Assembly (NCBI GenBank): GCA_049510055.1
Contig: JBEKZI010000034.1
Location: 1 to 33,694 of the forward strand
From: JALHTV01 sp049510055
GTDB taxonomy: Bacteria; Planctomycetota; Phycisphaerae; SM23-33
Reading direction: 5' to 3'
Length of the DNA: 33,694 bases
Shown: positions 24,410-31,159 of the stretch, piece after piece
Layout of the letters: each line of letters starts with the position of its first letter
Position numbering within the stretch: position 1 is the first letter of the stretch
Translations under genes and position numbers: made by a program
The notes under the pieces: generated by a model
Told to the model about the DNA's origin: nothing
Databases searched by the model: none
What the model saw: only the letters and a program-made list of their open reading frames with translations

Positions 24410-24931
24410 ATGAGCGGCCGAAAGAGGCTTCTGTTGCTGGCCCTGGTTGCCTGCGTGCTCGTCGGATGTCGCTCTTCATCCAGACATCGCGAACCTGGCC
24501 GGGTCTACGACACCAACAATAAGTTCTCCATCGTTCCACCAGAGGGGTGGGTGAGTAAGAACATGCTCCCAGGCTGCTTCATGCTGTACATGGGGCCCAA
24601 GGAAGGGGAATTCGCGGTCAATTTCAACGTGAACGTTGTGCAGTACGGGGGGACGCCCAAACAAGCCTTGCCGGTGGTGAAACAGACCCTGGCTCGGAGC
24701 GCCATGGGATACCGATGCATGGATGAAGGATTCCTCGCCATTGACGGGCGCGAATCACTATTCATTTCCAGTGCCTTTGACATGCCCGCTGGCAGGCTTC
24801 AGAACCTTCAGTACCAGATCCTCACAGGCAAACGGGGCTACACGATTACCTTCACGGCCCCACAATCCGTTTTCCAAAAATATCGGCCTATCTTCGAAAA
24901 GTGCGGACTGTCCGCCCGCGTGGATGATTAG
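24410..24931 (+). CDS. Small lipoprotein, DcrB/PsbP-like by pattern, function unknown
   Basis: The protein has 173 residues from the ATG at 24410, with GGAAAGGGG upstream. A lipoprotein signal is clear: basic start (SGRKR), hydrophobic stretch LLLLALVACVL and lipobox LVGC with Cys 20. The mature part (FSIVPPEGWVSK, EFAVNFNVNVVQYG, then FEKCGLSARVDD) has the beta-strand pattern of DcrB-like or PsbP-like domains: a user of small periplasmic lipoproteins with no fixed function. The fold suggestion is from pattern only. Codons are less GC-biased than in the housekeeping genes nearby. Confidence 0.65.
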   Translation: MSGRKRLLLLALVACVLVGCRSSSRHREPGRVYDTNNKFSIVPPEGWVSKNMLPGCFMLYMGPKEGEFAVNFNVNVVQYGGTPKQALPVVKQTLARSAMGYRCMDEGFLAIDGRESLFISSAFDMPAGRLQNLQYQILTGKRGYTITFTAPQSVFQKYRPIFEKCGLSARVDD

Positions 24932-24960
24932 GCCGATAGGGTGAGTAATTCGTCACCCAC
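24931..24960 (+). repeat. GTCCGATAGGGTG-type repeat, copy A
   Basis: The 15-base head GGCCGATAGGGTGAG (24931-24945) is a 13/15 match to copies B (25586) and C (26433). GGGTGA (24939-24944) pairs with TCACCC (24953-24958). The head overlaps the last base of the lipoprotein stop codon. Confidence 0.5.
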
Positions 24961-24975
24961 AGCATCCATCTCCGA

Positions 24976-25011
24976 GTAGGAATTCCGCGGGAAACAAGTT
25001 TCCCGCCCTAC
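24976..25011. repeat. Long palindromic element with GTAGG/CCTAC ends
   Basis: GCGGGAAAC (24987-24995) pairs perfectly with GTTTCCCGC (24998-25006) over an AA loop, and an outer GTAGG (24976-24980) pairs with CCTAC (25007-25011). It overlaps the stop end of the minus-strand membrane protein gene and may end transcription from both sides. Confidence 0.5.
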
Positions 25012-25391
25012 GGACTCCCTGACGCCTGGCCGCTACCTAGGGATCGGCCCATAGAGCAACATCTGCAAAAGCTGTGATAGATGGCACAAATCCCTCCAAA
25101 TATGGAGAAAAGTCCCCAGAACAAGGGACGGCTGAAGATCTGTGCCAGCGTCGGGTCTGCGTGCGGTGCAGAATAAACACCCCACGTGGTAAGGAAGCAG
25201 CCGACCACCACGCACACATGCCCAAAAACAAGGCCACTGATCCGCCCCGGCTTGTAGCCCAGGTAGACCAGCGAAGCACCTATCACACAAGGCACAAAAC
25301 CCACAGGATGCCTGCTTTGAAAGACTAAATACAGCCCTACTAAGATCAGTGCGAGGCCGAGAATGATAGGTATTAGGCGTTTCGGTTTCAC
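25008..25391 (-). CDS. Small integral membrane protein, unknown function
   Basis: The protein has 127 residues from a GTG at 25391 (GAAAGGG upstream). Four hydrophobic segments are visible at about residues 7-24, 30-46, 52-71 and 88-108, with the inside-positive start MKPKRL and a KPGR loop. No enzyme motif is seen. The hydrophobic pattern and the regular loops support a real gene; the lower GC is shared with the surrounding stretch. It is the only minus-strand gene between alr and the far end of the window. Confidence 0.6.
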   Translation of the reverse strand: MKPKRLIPIILGLALILVGLYLVFQSRHPVGFVPCVIGASLVYLGYKPGRISGLVFGHVCVVVGCFLTTWGVYSAPHADPTLAQIFSRPLFWGLFSIFGGICAIYHSFCRCCSMGRSLGSGQASGSP

Positions 25392-25482
25392 TTTATGGCC
25401 CTTTCAATAACAGTGGCCTACTACTATGACCTGGGATTTGCCATGTCCACTTGCTTAGCCGGGAGTCCCCAAATGATGTTTA

Positions 25483-25499
25483 CCCGCGACCATCGCGGG
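25483..25499. repeat. 7-bp hairpin in the 25392-25753 gap
   Basis: CCCGCGA (25483-25489) pairs with TCGCGGG (25493-25499) over a CCA loop. The gap of 362 bases has no convincing gene; it holds this hairpin, repeat copy B and the inverted hairpin pair. Confidence 0.4.
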
Positions 25500-25585
25500 C
25501 CCGTGCTTCGTCATTTTCCCTCGTTCTCATCATCCTGCAAGCCTTCTTCTGCCCGCGTCGATAGGTTTTGCTCTCCACGGAGCCA

Positions 25586-25610
25586 GTCCGATAGGGTGGG
25601 TAACGCCCTA
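25586..25610 (+). repeat. GTCCGATAGGGTG-type repeat, copy B
   Basis: The head GTCCGATAGGGTGGG (25586-25600) is 14/15 the same as copy C. TAGGG (25592-25596) pairs with CCCTA (25606-25610). It runs straight into the REP-like hairpin pair. Confidence 0.55.
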
Positions 25611-25694
25611 CAGCCCCGTGCGTGAGCACGGGGATGGGGATGGTCGAGCAACCCGTAAGGCGATAAACTATCTCCCGGCTCACGCCGGGGGCTT
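25611..25694. repeat. Inverted pair of REP-like hairpins (REPIN-like doublet)
   Basis: Hairpin I: CCCCGTGC (25614-25621), GTGA loop, GCACGGGG (25626-25633). Hairpin II: CCCGGC (25674-25679), TCAC loop, GCCGGG (25684-25689). Hairpin II read on the minus strand matches hairpin I at AGCCCC, the GCGTGAGC core and GGRGAT, while the stem pairs beside the core differ in a compensating way (GT/AC against CG/CG). Two REPs facing each other with about 40 bases between is the REPIN layout. Confidence 0.55.
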
Positions 25695-25753
25695 TATTGT
25701 CGGCACATGCCACCGACAGGGTACCTCGGTCTTAAAATAAAAGGGAAATCTCA

Positions 25754-26410
25754 ATGAAAATTGCTTGGGCCAGTTATTGGTTACTCGCTGCGGTAGCTGT
25801 TTGTTGGATAGTCTCCACCATCGGCGGGGCCGGTATCCCTACTACGGCCACATCACCAGCGACTCAGCCATCGCCGCTTGTCTCCCAGGAACTGGCAGCA
25901 TTGCGTGCGGAGAATCAGCGCCTGCGCCTCCAAGTCCAGACGCTCCAGACCGAACTGGCCGCCTTGCGAGCCCAACTGACCGCCTTGAAGGCTTCGGCCA
26001 GCAAAACACCTCCACCGACCAGCCAGCCTGATACCAAGCCCACACGGCAGGTCGCTCTAGAGACAATTACCCTCACTAATACCTCCAAGTTAGTTGGTGC
26101 CAGAATCTTCGGCCTGGTGATGGTAACAGCTATCAAACCGGACCCCAATCAAATCGGCCACTATGTTATCGAGGCCGCCCTCACAAACCCAGACATCGAT
26201 GGACTTGTTTCGGTATCAGAAGGAGATTTTATTCCAGCGGTCGTCTTTCGCTGCCCGGAAGAAACAGCCCTAAGACTTCGCCAGGGCCGTAAAATCAATG
26301 TGGCGGGCGATGTAGAACGGGCCGAGATCAAACAAACCGAAATCTATGGCGCCCTTCCAGGTTCCTCAAAAGTAGTGTTCCTGCATCTGCGGAATGTATC
26401 GGCTCGCTGA
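25754..26410 (+). CDS. Secreted or membrane-anchored coiled-coil protein, unknown function
   Basis: The protein has 218 residues from the ATG at 25754, with AAAGGGA seven bases upstream. Residues 5-25 form a signal peptide or anchor (WLLAAVAVCWIVSTIGGAG). A Thr/Pro-rich spacer follows, then a strong leucine-heptad coiled coil at about 42-78 (LAALRAENQRLRLQVQTLQ and onward). A Pro/Thr linker (TPPPTSQPD) leads to a compact beta-rich C-terminal domain of about 110 residues with no motif I recognise (VSVSEGDFIPAVVF, KINVAGDVERAEI), perhaps OB-like. It sits alone between two repeat clusters. Confidence 0.7.
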   Translation: MKIAWASYWLLAAVAVCWIVSTIGGAGIPTTATSPATQPSPLVSQELAALRAENQRLRLQVQTLQTELAALRAQLTALKASASKTPPPTSQPDTKPTRQVALETITLTNTSKLVGARIFGLVMVTAIKPDPNQIGHYVIEAALTNPDIDGLVSVSEGDFIPAVVFRCPEETALRLRQGRKINVAGDVERAEIKQTEIYGALPGSSKVVFLHLRNVSAR

Positions 26411-26432
26411 ACACGACCTCACTCCACGTCTA

Positions 26433-26463
26433 GTCCGGTAGGGTGGGCAGCTCTGCTGCCCAC
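26433..26463 (+). repeat. GTCCGGTAGGGTG-type repeat, copy C
   Basis: The 15-base head is at 26433-26447. GTGGGCAGC (26443-26451) pairs perfectly with GCTGCCCAC (26455-26463) over a TCT loop. It lies between the coiled-coil gene and the truA promoter and could end transcription of the former. Confidence 0.55.
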
Positions 26464-26471
26464 AGGATTAC

Positions 26472-26480
26472 TGATATAAT
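26472..26480 (+). promoter_or_regulatory. Extended -10 promoter of truA, probably leaderless
   Basis: TG-A-TATAAT (26472-26480) is a perfect extended -10 element and ends six bases before the truA ATG at 26487. Transcription would start at or beside the A of the ATG. No good -35 box is seen, as is usual for extended -10 promoters. Confidence 0.6.
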
Positions 26481-26486
26481 CCTGCC

Positions 26487-27293
26487 ATGAGCGAGCGGGT
26501 TCCGGAAATCCCAGCGCTACCGCCGCGACGGAATACTGGCATTGAGCAGCGTCGAAATGTCAAGCTGGTGATCGCCTACAACGGGGCGGCCTATCACGGC
26601 TGGCAGAGGCAGGCCGATGGCTTCGACACCGTTCAGCAGCGGCTGGAGGAGGCCTTGGTGCGCGTGGTGTGGCATCCGGTGGTCGTCTTTGGCGCGGGCC
26701 GGACGGACGCCGGCGTTCACGCGGCCGGTCAGGTGGCCAACTTCTACACCACCGACTTCGCCATCCCGCTGCCCGGCCTGGTCGCGGCGACCAATTCCCG
26801 CCTGCCGCACGACATCGCCATTCTCTCGGCCACGGAAGTGCCGGAAAACTTCCACTCCAGCCGCTCGGCCGTGGGCAAGACGTACCGCTATCGCATCTAT
26901 GTCGCGCCGCGCCGGCCGGTGGAGCTTTTCGGCCTGGTGTACCACTACTGGCGGCCGCTGGACATCGAACCGATGCGCCAGGCCGCGGCGCTGCTGGTGG
27001 GCGAGCACGACTTCCGCGGCTTTGCGTCCTCAGCGGATGAGCGCGACAACACCGTCCGGCGCATCGCCCGCTGCGACGTGGCCGAGGCCGGCAGCGAAAT
27101 CCTTGTCACCCTCCGCGGCGACGGGTTCCTGTACAACATGGTCCGCAACATCGTCGGCACGCTCATCGAGATCGGCCGGGGCCACTGGCTGCCGCAGCGC
27201 ATCGACCAAATCCTCGCCTCGCGCCTCCGCAGCGACGCCGGCCCCACCGCCCCGCCCGATGGACTGACGATGATGTGCGTCCATTACGAGTGA
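26487..27293 (+). CDS. truA: tRNA pseudouridine synthase A
   Basis: TruA makes pseudouridine at positions 38-40 of the tRNA anticodon arm. The 268 residues include about 20 extra at the N-terminus before NVKLVIAYNGAAYHGWQRQ. No other in-frame start lies before the fold begins, so the ATG at 26487 is secure even without a ribosome site. The catalytic Asp is in GAGRTDAGVHAAGQV. Further family parts are FHSSRSAVGKTYRYRI, EHDFRGFASS and GFLYNMVRNIVGTLIEIGRG. The missing Shine-Dalgarno sequence and the -10 box six bases upstream agree with a leaderless message. Confidence 0.94.
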   Translation: MSERVPEIPALPPRRNTGIEQRRNVKLVIAYNGAAYHGWQRQADGFDTVQQRLEEALVRVVWHPVVVFGAGRTDAGVHAAGQVANFYTTDFAIPLPGLVAATNSRLPHDIAILSATEVPENFHSSRSAVGKTYRYRIYVAPRRPVELFGLVYHYWRPLDIEPMRQAAALLVGEHDFRGFASSADERDNTVRRIARCDVAEAGSEILVTLRGDGFLYNMVRNIVGTLIEIGRGHWLPQRIDQILASRLRSDAGPTAPPDGLTMMCVHYE

Positions 27294-27321
27294 GGAAGGC
27301 AGTGCGTAGTGTTTCCGCTAG

Positions 27322-27393
27322 GCGATTGCTCTTGCATGGGGGCCAGCCGGTGCGTATAACGGCCCGCAATATCGCGCGGGGGCAATCGCGCGG
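27322..27393. repeat. GCAATCGC repeats around the dnaN promoter
   Basis: GCGATTGC (27322-27329) lies just upstream of the -35 box. Its reverse complement GCAATCGC is at 27382-27389, and a near copy GCAATATCGCGCGG is at 27366-27379, at the predicted transcript start. They could be operator half-sites or chance in GC-rich DNA. Confidence 0.35.
27332..27360 (+). promoter_or_regulatory. dnaN promoter
   Basis: TTGCAT (27332-27337), 17 bases, then TATAAC (27355-27360), with a leader of about 70 bases to the dnaN ATG. Spacing is ideal and the boxes match at four and five of six positions. Confidence 0.6.
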
Positions 27394-27436
27394 CCTGAGC
27401 AACTCGCCTACCGATGGGTAGGAAGGACGGTACGCC

Positions 27437-28537
27437 ATGAAGGTCATCGCACAGACGGCGGCGTTGCAGGAGGCTTTGGCGCTGGCCGGCAGCATCGTGG
27501 TCACCCGCACGCCCAAGCCGGTGCTTCAGTGCGTCAAGCTCATCGCCTCCGGCAAGTCGCTGACGGTGCTTTCCACCGACCTGGAGGCCTCCTGCCGCTA
27601 CCAGATCACGGCCGTGAAGATCGAGAAGGAAGGCGAGGCCCTGGTCCCCTCCGAGCGGCTGGGGGCGATCGTCCGCGAGTCGGCCGACGAGGAGCAGTTG
27701 ACCCTCGAGACCGACAAGGAGGCCTGCGTCGTCCGCGGCTCGGCCGGGCGGTTCAAGGTCTTCGGCTACGATCCGGCCGAGTATCCCGCCATTCCCGAAC
27801 TGACGGACAAGATCGACTTCCAGATTACCGCGGCCACGCTATCGGCCATGATCGGCAAGACGCTGTTCGCCACGGCCAAGGCCCACAGCCATTACGCCAT
27901 CTCCGGCGTGCTGTGGGAGGCCAGCGGCAAGAAGCTGCAATTGGTGGCCACCGACGGCCACCGCCTGGCCCAGGCCCGCGGCGGCCTGACCAAGGCAGCC
28001 GCCAAGGACGTCAGCGCCATCGTCCCGGCCAAGCTGATGGCGCTCATCCAGCGCGTCTCCGGCGGCGGGGAGGAAGTGCTGGAGGTCAAGATCGAGGAAA
28101 ACCAGATTCTCATCCGCACGGCCCGGGCGGTGCTGGTCAGTTCCCTGGTGCAGGGCAACTTCCCAAAGTACGCCGACGTCATCCCGCGCGAGTGCACCCG
28201 CAAGGCCAAGATCAAGACGGCCGCGTTCGAGCATCGCATCCGCCAGGCGGCGCTGCTGACCAACGAGGAGTCCCGCGGCATCCGCCTAAGCTTCTCGGCC
28301 GACAAGCTGACGCTTTCCAGCCGCGCGCCGGAGGCCGGCGAGGCCGAGGTCACCTGCCCCATCACCTACGAGGGCGAGGGCATGGACATCGCCTTCAACC
28401 CGGCGTTCATGGTGGACGCCCTCCGCGTGGCCGGCAGCGAGGACATCACGCTGGAAATGAACGCCGCCAACAAACCGGCCGTCCTGAAGGCCGGCAGCGA
28501 CTTCCTCTACGTCCTGATGCCCGTAGACCTGGGCTGA
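27437..28537 (+). CDS. dnaN: DNA polymerase III beta subunit (sliding clamp)
   Basis: The clamp rings DNA and tethers the replicative polymerase. The 366-residue length, the three-fold repeat of clamp domains, and the motifs LSTDLEASCRYQI, ATDGHRLAQARG (hydrophobic peptide-binding pocket region) and the C-terminal LKAGSDFLYVLMPVDLG identify it. The ATG at 27437 follows GGAAGGAC. The C-terminus VDLG replaces the more usual MPMRL/MPVRL ending. It is not next to dnaA or recF; the downstream genes are a membrane protein and dciA. Confidence 0.95.
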   Translation: MKVIAQTAALQEALALAGSIVVTRTPKPVLQCVKLIASGKSLTVLSTDLEASCRYQITAVKIEKEGEALVPSERLGAIVRESADEEQLTLETDKEACVVRGSAGRFKVFGYDPAEYPAIPELTDKIDFQITAATLSAMIGKTLFATAKAHSHYAISGVLWEASGKKLQLVATDGHRLAQARGGLTKAAAKDVSAIVPAKLMALIQRVSGGGEEVLEVKIEENQILIRTARAVLVSSLVQGNFPKYADVIPRECTRKAKIKTAAFEHRIRQAALLTNEESRGIRLSFSADKLTLSSRAPEAGEAEVTCPITYEGEGMDIAFNPAFMVDALRVAGSEDITLEMNAANKPAVLKAGSDFLYVLMPVDLG

Positions 28538-28570
28538 TCGGCGGCGTCGGGCAATAAAGGAAGAGCGGTA

Positions 28571-29548
28571 ATGGATGCCTCCTCGCGACCGCCCCTGCTG
28601 GCACGACTCTGTGGTTGGTTCGCCGTGACCCTCAGCGTGCTGGCCGCGTGCTTCTGGGCATTCTGGGGAACGCTTGAGAACTTCCATGAGGGCTGGTGGC
28701 ACGCGCGGTTGGGCGACAATCTGCTGCTGACGGGGGCCTACCTCGGCCCGGCGACAGCCGTCGTGGTGCTGGCCCTGCTGGCGGTCCGCTGGCCGCGTGT
28801 GGGCGGGGCGATTCACGTGCTCCTGGGGTTGGCGCTGCTGGCGTGGTGGTGGGGGCAGATGCGCGGCGCCTCCCTGATCCATCACCTGACGCACATGGTC
28901 ACGGTCACCTCCGAGGCCGTGGTCGCGCTGGGGATTCTCTACGTCTTCGGCCGAGCCCGGCCACGACGGCTGGCGATGATTCTGCTGGTCGCCTTGCCCG
29001 CGCTGGTGGCCGTCGCCTGTGCCATCGAGCCCGTCTGGCGCATCTCGCAGCGGTCGGGCAAGGCGGTGGATTCATCCGTTGTCGTCCGGGGCAACGGCGT
29101 GGAGCTGCTGTGGGCCCCGCCCGGCCCGGGCTGGCCGAAGAAAGGCAACGTGGACTTCGCCGAGGCCCAGCGGATCGTCGCGCACCTGACGGCCGACGGG
29201 CAGAGCTGCGCCGAGACCCCGCAGAACATCTGGCGGCTGCCCACGGTGGCCGAGGTGGTCGGATCGCTCACGCGCCGCGGGCATAATGCCGGCGGCCGGT
29301 GGGACGCCGCCGCAGGCACGGCCACCTACACCGTCATGCCGGATAAGGAACCGCCTCTGTGGCACATGGACTCGCCGGTGATCTACTGGTGGACGTCCAG
29401 CAGCGCCGGCAGTCGGGTGTATATTGTCGTCTTCAACGGCCGCGTGAGTCCCCGCACGCCCGCGGGCACGGGCAGCACGGCCTTCCGGGCGGTGCGGGAA
29501 GTGGCCCCGGCTGATGCACCTGTGGCGACGGCGCCTGCCAAACCGTAG
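28571..29548 (+). CDS. Membrane protein with DUF1566-like C-terminal domain
   Basis: The protein has 325 residues from the ATG at 28571, with AAAGGAAGAG upstream. Four or five transmembrane segments occupy about residues 12-32, 48-67, 73-95, 112-127 and 134-156. The remaining 165 residues lie outside the membrane and show the DUF1566/Lcl C-terminal pattern: NIWRLPTVAEVVGSL, then IYWWTSSSAGSR, VVFNGRVSP and a final FRAVREV. Such domains are found in surface and lectin-like proteins. It follows dnaN by 33 bases, so co-transcription is possible, but no replication link is visible. Function unknown. Confidence 0.72.
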   Translation: MDASSRPPLLARLCGWFAVTLSVLAACFWAFWGTLENFHEGWWHARLGDNLLLTGAYLGPATAVVVLALLAVRWPRVGGAIHVLLGLALLAWWWGQMRGASLIHHLTHMVTVTSEAVVALGILYVFGRARPRRLAMILLVALPALVAVACAIEPVWRISQRSGKAVDSSVVVRGNGVELLWAPPGPGWPKKGNVDFAEAQRIVAHLTADGQSCAETPQNIWRLPTVAEVVGSLTRRGHNAGGRWDAAAGTATYTVMPDKEPPLWHMDSPVIYWWTSSSAGSRVYIVVFNGRVSPRTPAGTGSTAFRAVREVAPADAPVATAPAKP

Positions 29549-29569
29549 CGGGGCGGGCTGGGCCTCTTG

Positions 29570-29613
29570 CACTGAGCGGCGCCGAGGTGCCTGCACCGAG
29601 CCCTGTCGAGGTG
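29570..29613. repeat. Two tandem related 20-base repeats
   Basis: Units at 29570-29589 and 29594-29613 share CACYGAGC at the start and CGAGGTG at the end, 15 of 20 bases the same, with four bases between. They lie in the gap between the membrane protein gene and dciA. Similar CACTGAGC...CGAAGTG units are known as dispersed intergenic repeats in other bacteria (from memory). Confidence 0.4.
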
Positions 29614-29708
29614 AAGTTTCTGTCTTGACTGTGGCGATAAAGTGATTAGGGTGGCCAGCGTTGTCGGTCCCGTAACCGGCAGCGAGGGCAACCCCTGGAG
29701 CACGTGTC

Positions 29709-30107
29709 ATGGATGACGCACAATTGCGAACCGTCTGGCAGCAGCGGCAGTGGGACGATAGCGTGCCCCACATCAGCCAGCCCCTAGCCATCCTCACCCA
29801 GCACATCCTGGCCAAGCGCTTCCGCCAGCTCCGCAACCTGGCCGCCATCTGGGACGAGGTTATTCCCGGGCCCATCGCCGAGCACACCGCCCTGGAAAGC
29901 TTCACGCAGCAGCGCGGCGTGCTGACGGTGCTGGTGGATTCGGCGGCCCATCGCTTCCAGCTCAAGACGCTGCTGGACGGCGGGCTGACGCGGGAGATTC
30001 AGGCCCGCTTCAGCGGCGCGCTGAACACGATTCGCCTGGTGCCCGGACAATTCAGTTCCGTGGACCTGGCCGGCCAGCCGCGCTACGAATTTGGCATCCC
30101 GTCCTGA
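29709..30107 (+). CDS. dciA: DciA-like replicative helicase loader (DUF721)
   Basis: DciA helps load the DnaB helicase in bacteria that lack DnaC or DnaI. The protein has 132 residues from the ATG at 29709, with GGAG eight bases upstream. It is a single DUF721 domain: LAKRFRQLRNLAAIWDEVIP, then GVLTVLVDSAAHRFQLK and ALNTIRLVPGQFSS, with the family Trp and the VDS-AH strand. Nearness to dnaN fits the frequent link of dciA with dnaA, dnaN, recF and gyrB. The function is from the family; no test is possible here. Confidence 0.82.
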   Translation: MDDAQLRTVWQQRQWDDSVPHISQPLAILTQHILAKRFRQLRNLAAIWDEVIPGPIAEHTALESFTQQRGVLTVLVDSAAHRFQLKTLLDGGLTREIQARFSGALNTIRLVPGQFSSVDLAGQPRYEFGIPS

Positions 30108-30246
30108 GTCGCCCCCACCCCCGGCCCGACGCCCGGAGGCCTCGCCCTTGAAACGCCGCCTCGCCCGCTCCATAATGTTCCTATCGACCCCTTGACCCCT
30201 GTGCCGCGTGACGTGTAGTGAGCGCGTCGAACTAAAGGATTTGCGT

Positions 30247-31116
30247 ATGGGCGTCACCATGGCCTGCATCGCGGGTGAGGAAGTCTACCGGCAATGGGAG
30301 GCCGGGGGCATCGCGGGCCAGCGCCTCGGGCGGCGGGACACCCCCTTCGGCCCCAGCGGCGAAATCTTCCTGATCCCCAGCCCCGCGGGCGATTACTACC
30401 TGCTGCCCCGCTACGGCACGGGCCTGGCCAAGACCGCCCCGTACCGCATCAACAGCCGCGCGAACCTCTACGCGCTGAAGGACCTGGGCGTACAGGGCAT
30501 CCTGGCCTGGGGCAGCGGCGGGGCCATCACGCACAACATCGCCGTCGGCGACCTGGTCCTCCTGGACGACCTGATCGACCAGACGCACCTGCGGCCCAAG
30601 ACGTTCTTCCAGGACTCGCCCCTGGGCTTCCTGCGGCAGTTCCCGGTGTTCTGCCCCACGCTGCGGCAGGCGGCGGCGAAGGTGCTGAGCCAGATGAAGC
30701 TGGTGCACCACGCCGGTGGCACCGCGGCCGTCACCGAAGGCCCGCGGATGGAGACGCCGGCCGAGATCCGCCAACTGGCCTCCCTGGGGGCCGAGGTGGT
30801 CACCCACAGCTTCGTGCCGGAGGCCTTTTTGGCCAAGGAACTGCAACTGTGCTACGCCGCCCTGTGCTACGTGGTGAACTACGCCGAGACCGGCAGCCGC
30901 CATCGGCCGTTCACGCCGGGGGCGCTGTTCGGCGGGCTGGCCAGCCAGTCCGACGACCAGCGGCTGGCGGGCGTGGTGGGGGCGATGAGCCAGATCGTCC
31001 GCAACGTCGTCGCGGCCGCCGCCACCGAGCCCAAGATCTGCGAGTGCGACAAGACGATGGCGGCCAACGCCCGCCAGTACAACCTGCCGGCCGACTGGCA
31101 TAAATGGTTCGCCTGA
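30247..31116 (+). CDS. Nucleoside phosphorylase of the MTAP/PNP family, altered substrate site
   Basis: The protein has 289 residues from the ATG at 30247, with AAAGGAT six bases upstream; the frame is open a little further but without a ribosome site. Family motifs are LPRYGTG, WGSGGAI, DQTH, TEGPRMET (163-170, ribose/phosphate side), VPEAFLAKEL and VVNYAETG. Two positions differ from 5'-methylthioadenosine phosphorylases. The usual NMT before VPE is T186-H187-S188, so the ribose-contacting Met is a His. The purine-contacting residue is N211, as in 6-oxopurine phosphorylases, not Asp. A methylthioinosine or guanosine/inosine phosphorylase is therefore possible. Substrate is unknown. Confidence 0.8.
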   Translation: MGVTMACIAGEEVYRQWEAGGIAGQRLGRRDTPFGPSGEIFLIPSPAGDYYLLPRYGTGLAKTAPYRINSRANLYALKDLGVQGILAWGSGGAITHNIAVGDLVLLDDLIDQTHLRPKTFFQDSPLGFLRQFPVFCPTLRQAAAKVLSQMKLVHHAGGTAAVTEGPRMETPAEIRQLASLGAEVVTHSFVPEAFLAKELQLCYAALCYVVNYAETGSRHRPFTPGALFGGLASQSDDQRLAGVVGAMSQIVRNVVAAAATEPKICECDKTMAANARQYNLPADWHKWFA

Positions 31117-31159
31117 CCCGCCGACGCCCCGCCATCGCCAAACCCAAGGAGACCTGCGC

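Noticed and set aside
25395..25625. 76-codon plus-strand open frame in the repeat gap
   Set aside because: It has no ribosome site and no recognisable protein pattern, and its end is formed by the REP-like hairpin.
25480..25713. 77-codon minus-strand open frame in the repeat gap
   Set aside because: It runs through the hairpin repeats, has no ribosome site, and its Arg/Glu-rich sequence looks like translated repeat DNA.
24931..26463. The palindromic repeats as a CRISPR array
   Set aside because: Spacing is irregular (hundreds of bases), only the 15-base head is shared, and no cas genes are present.
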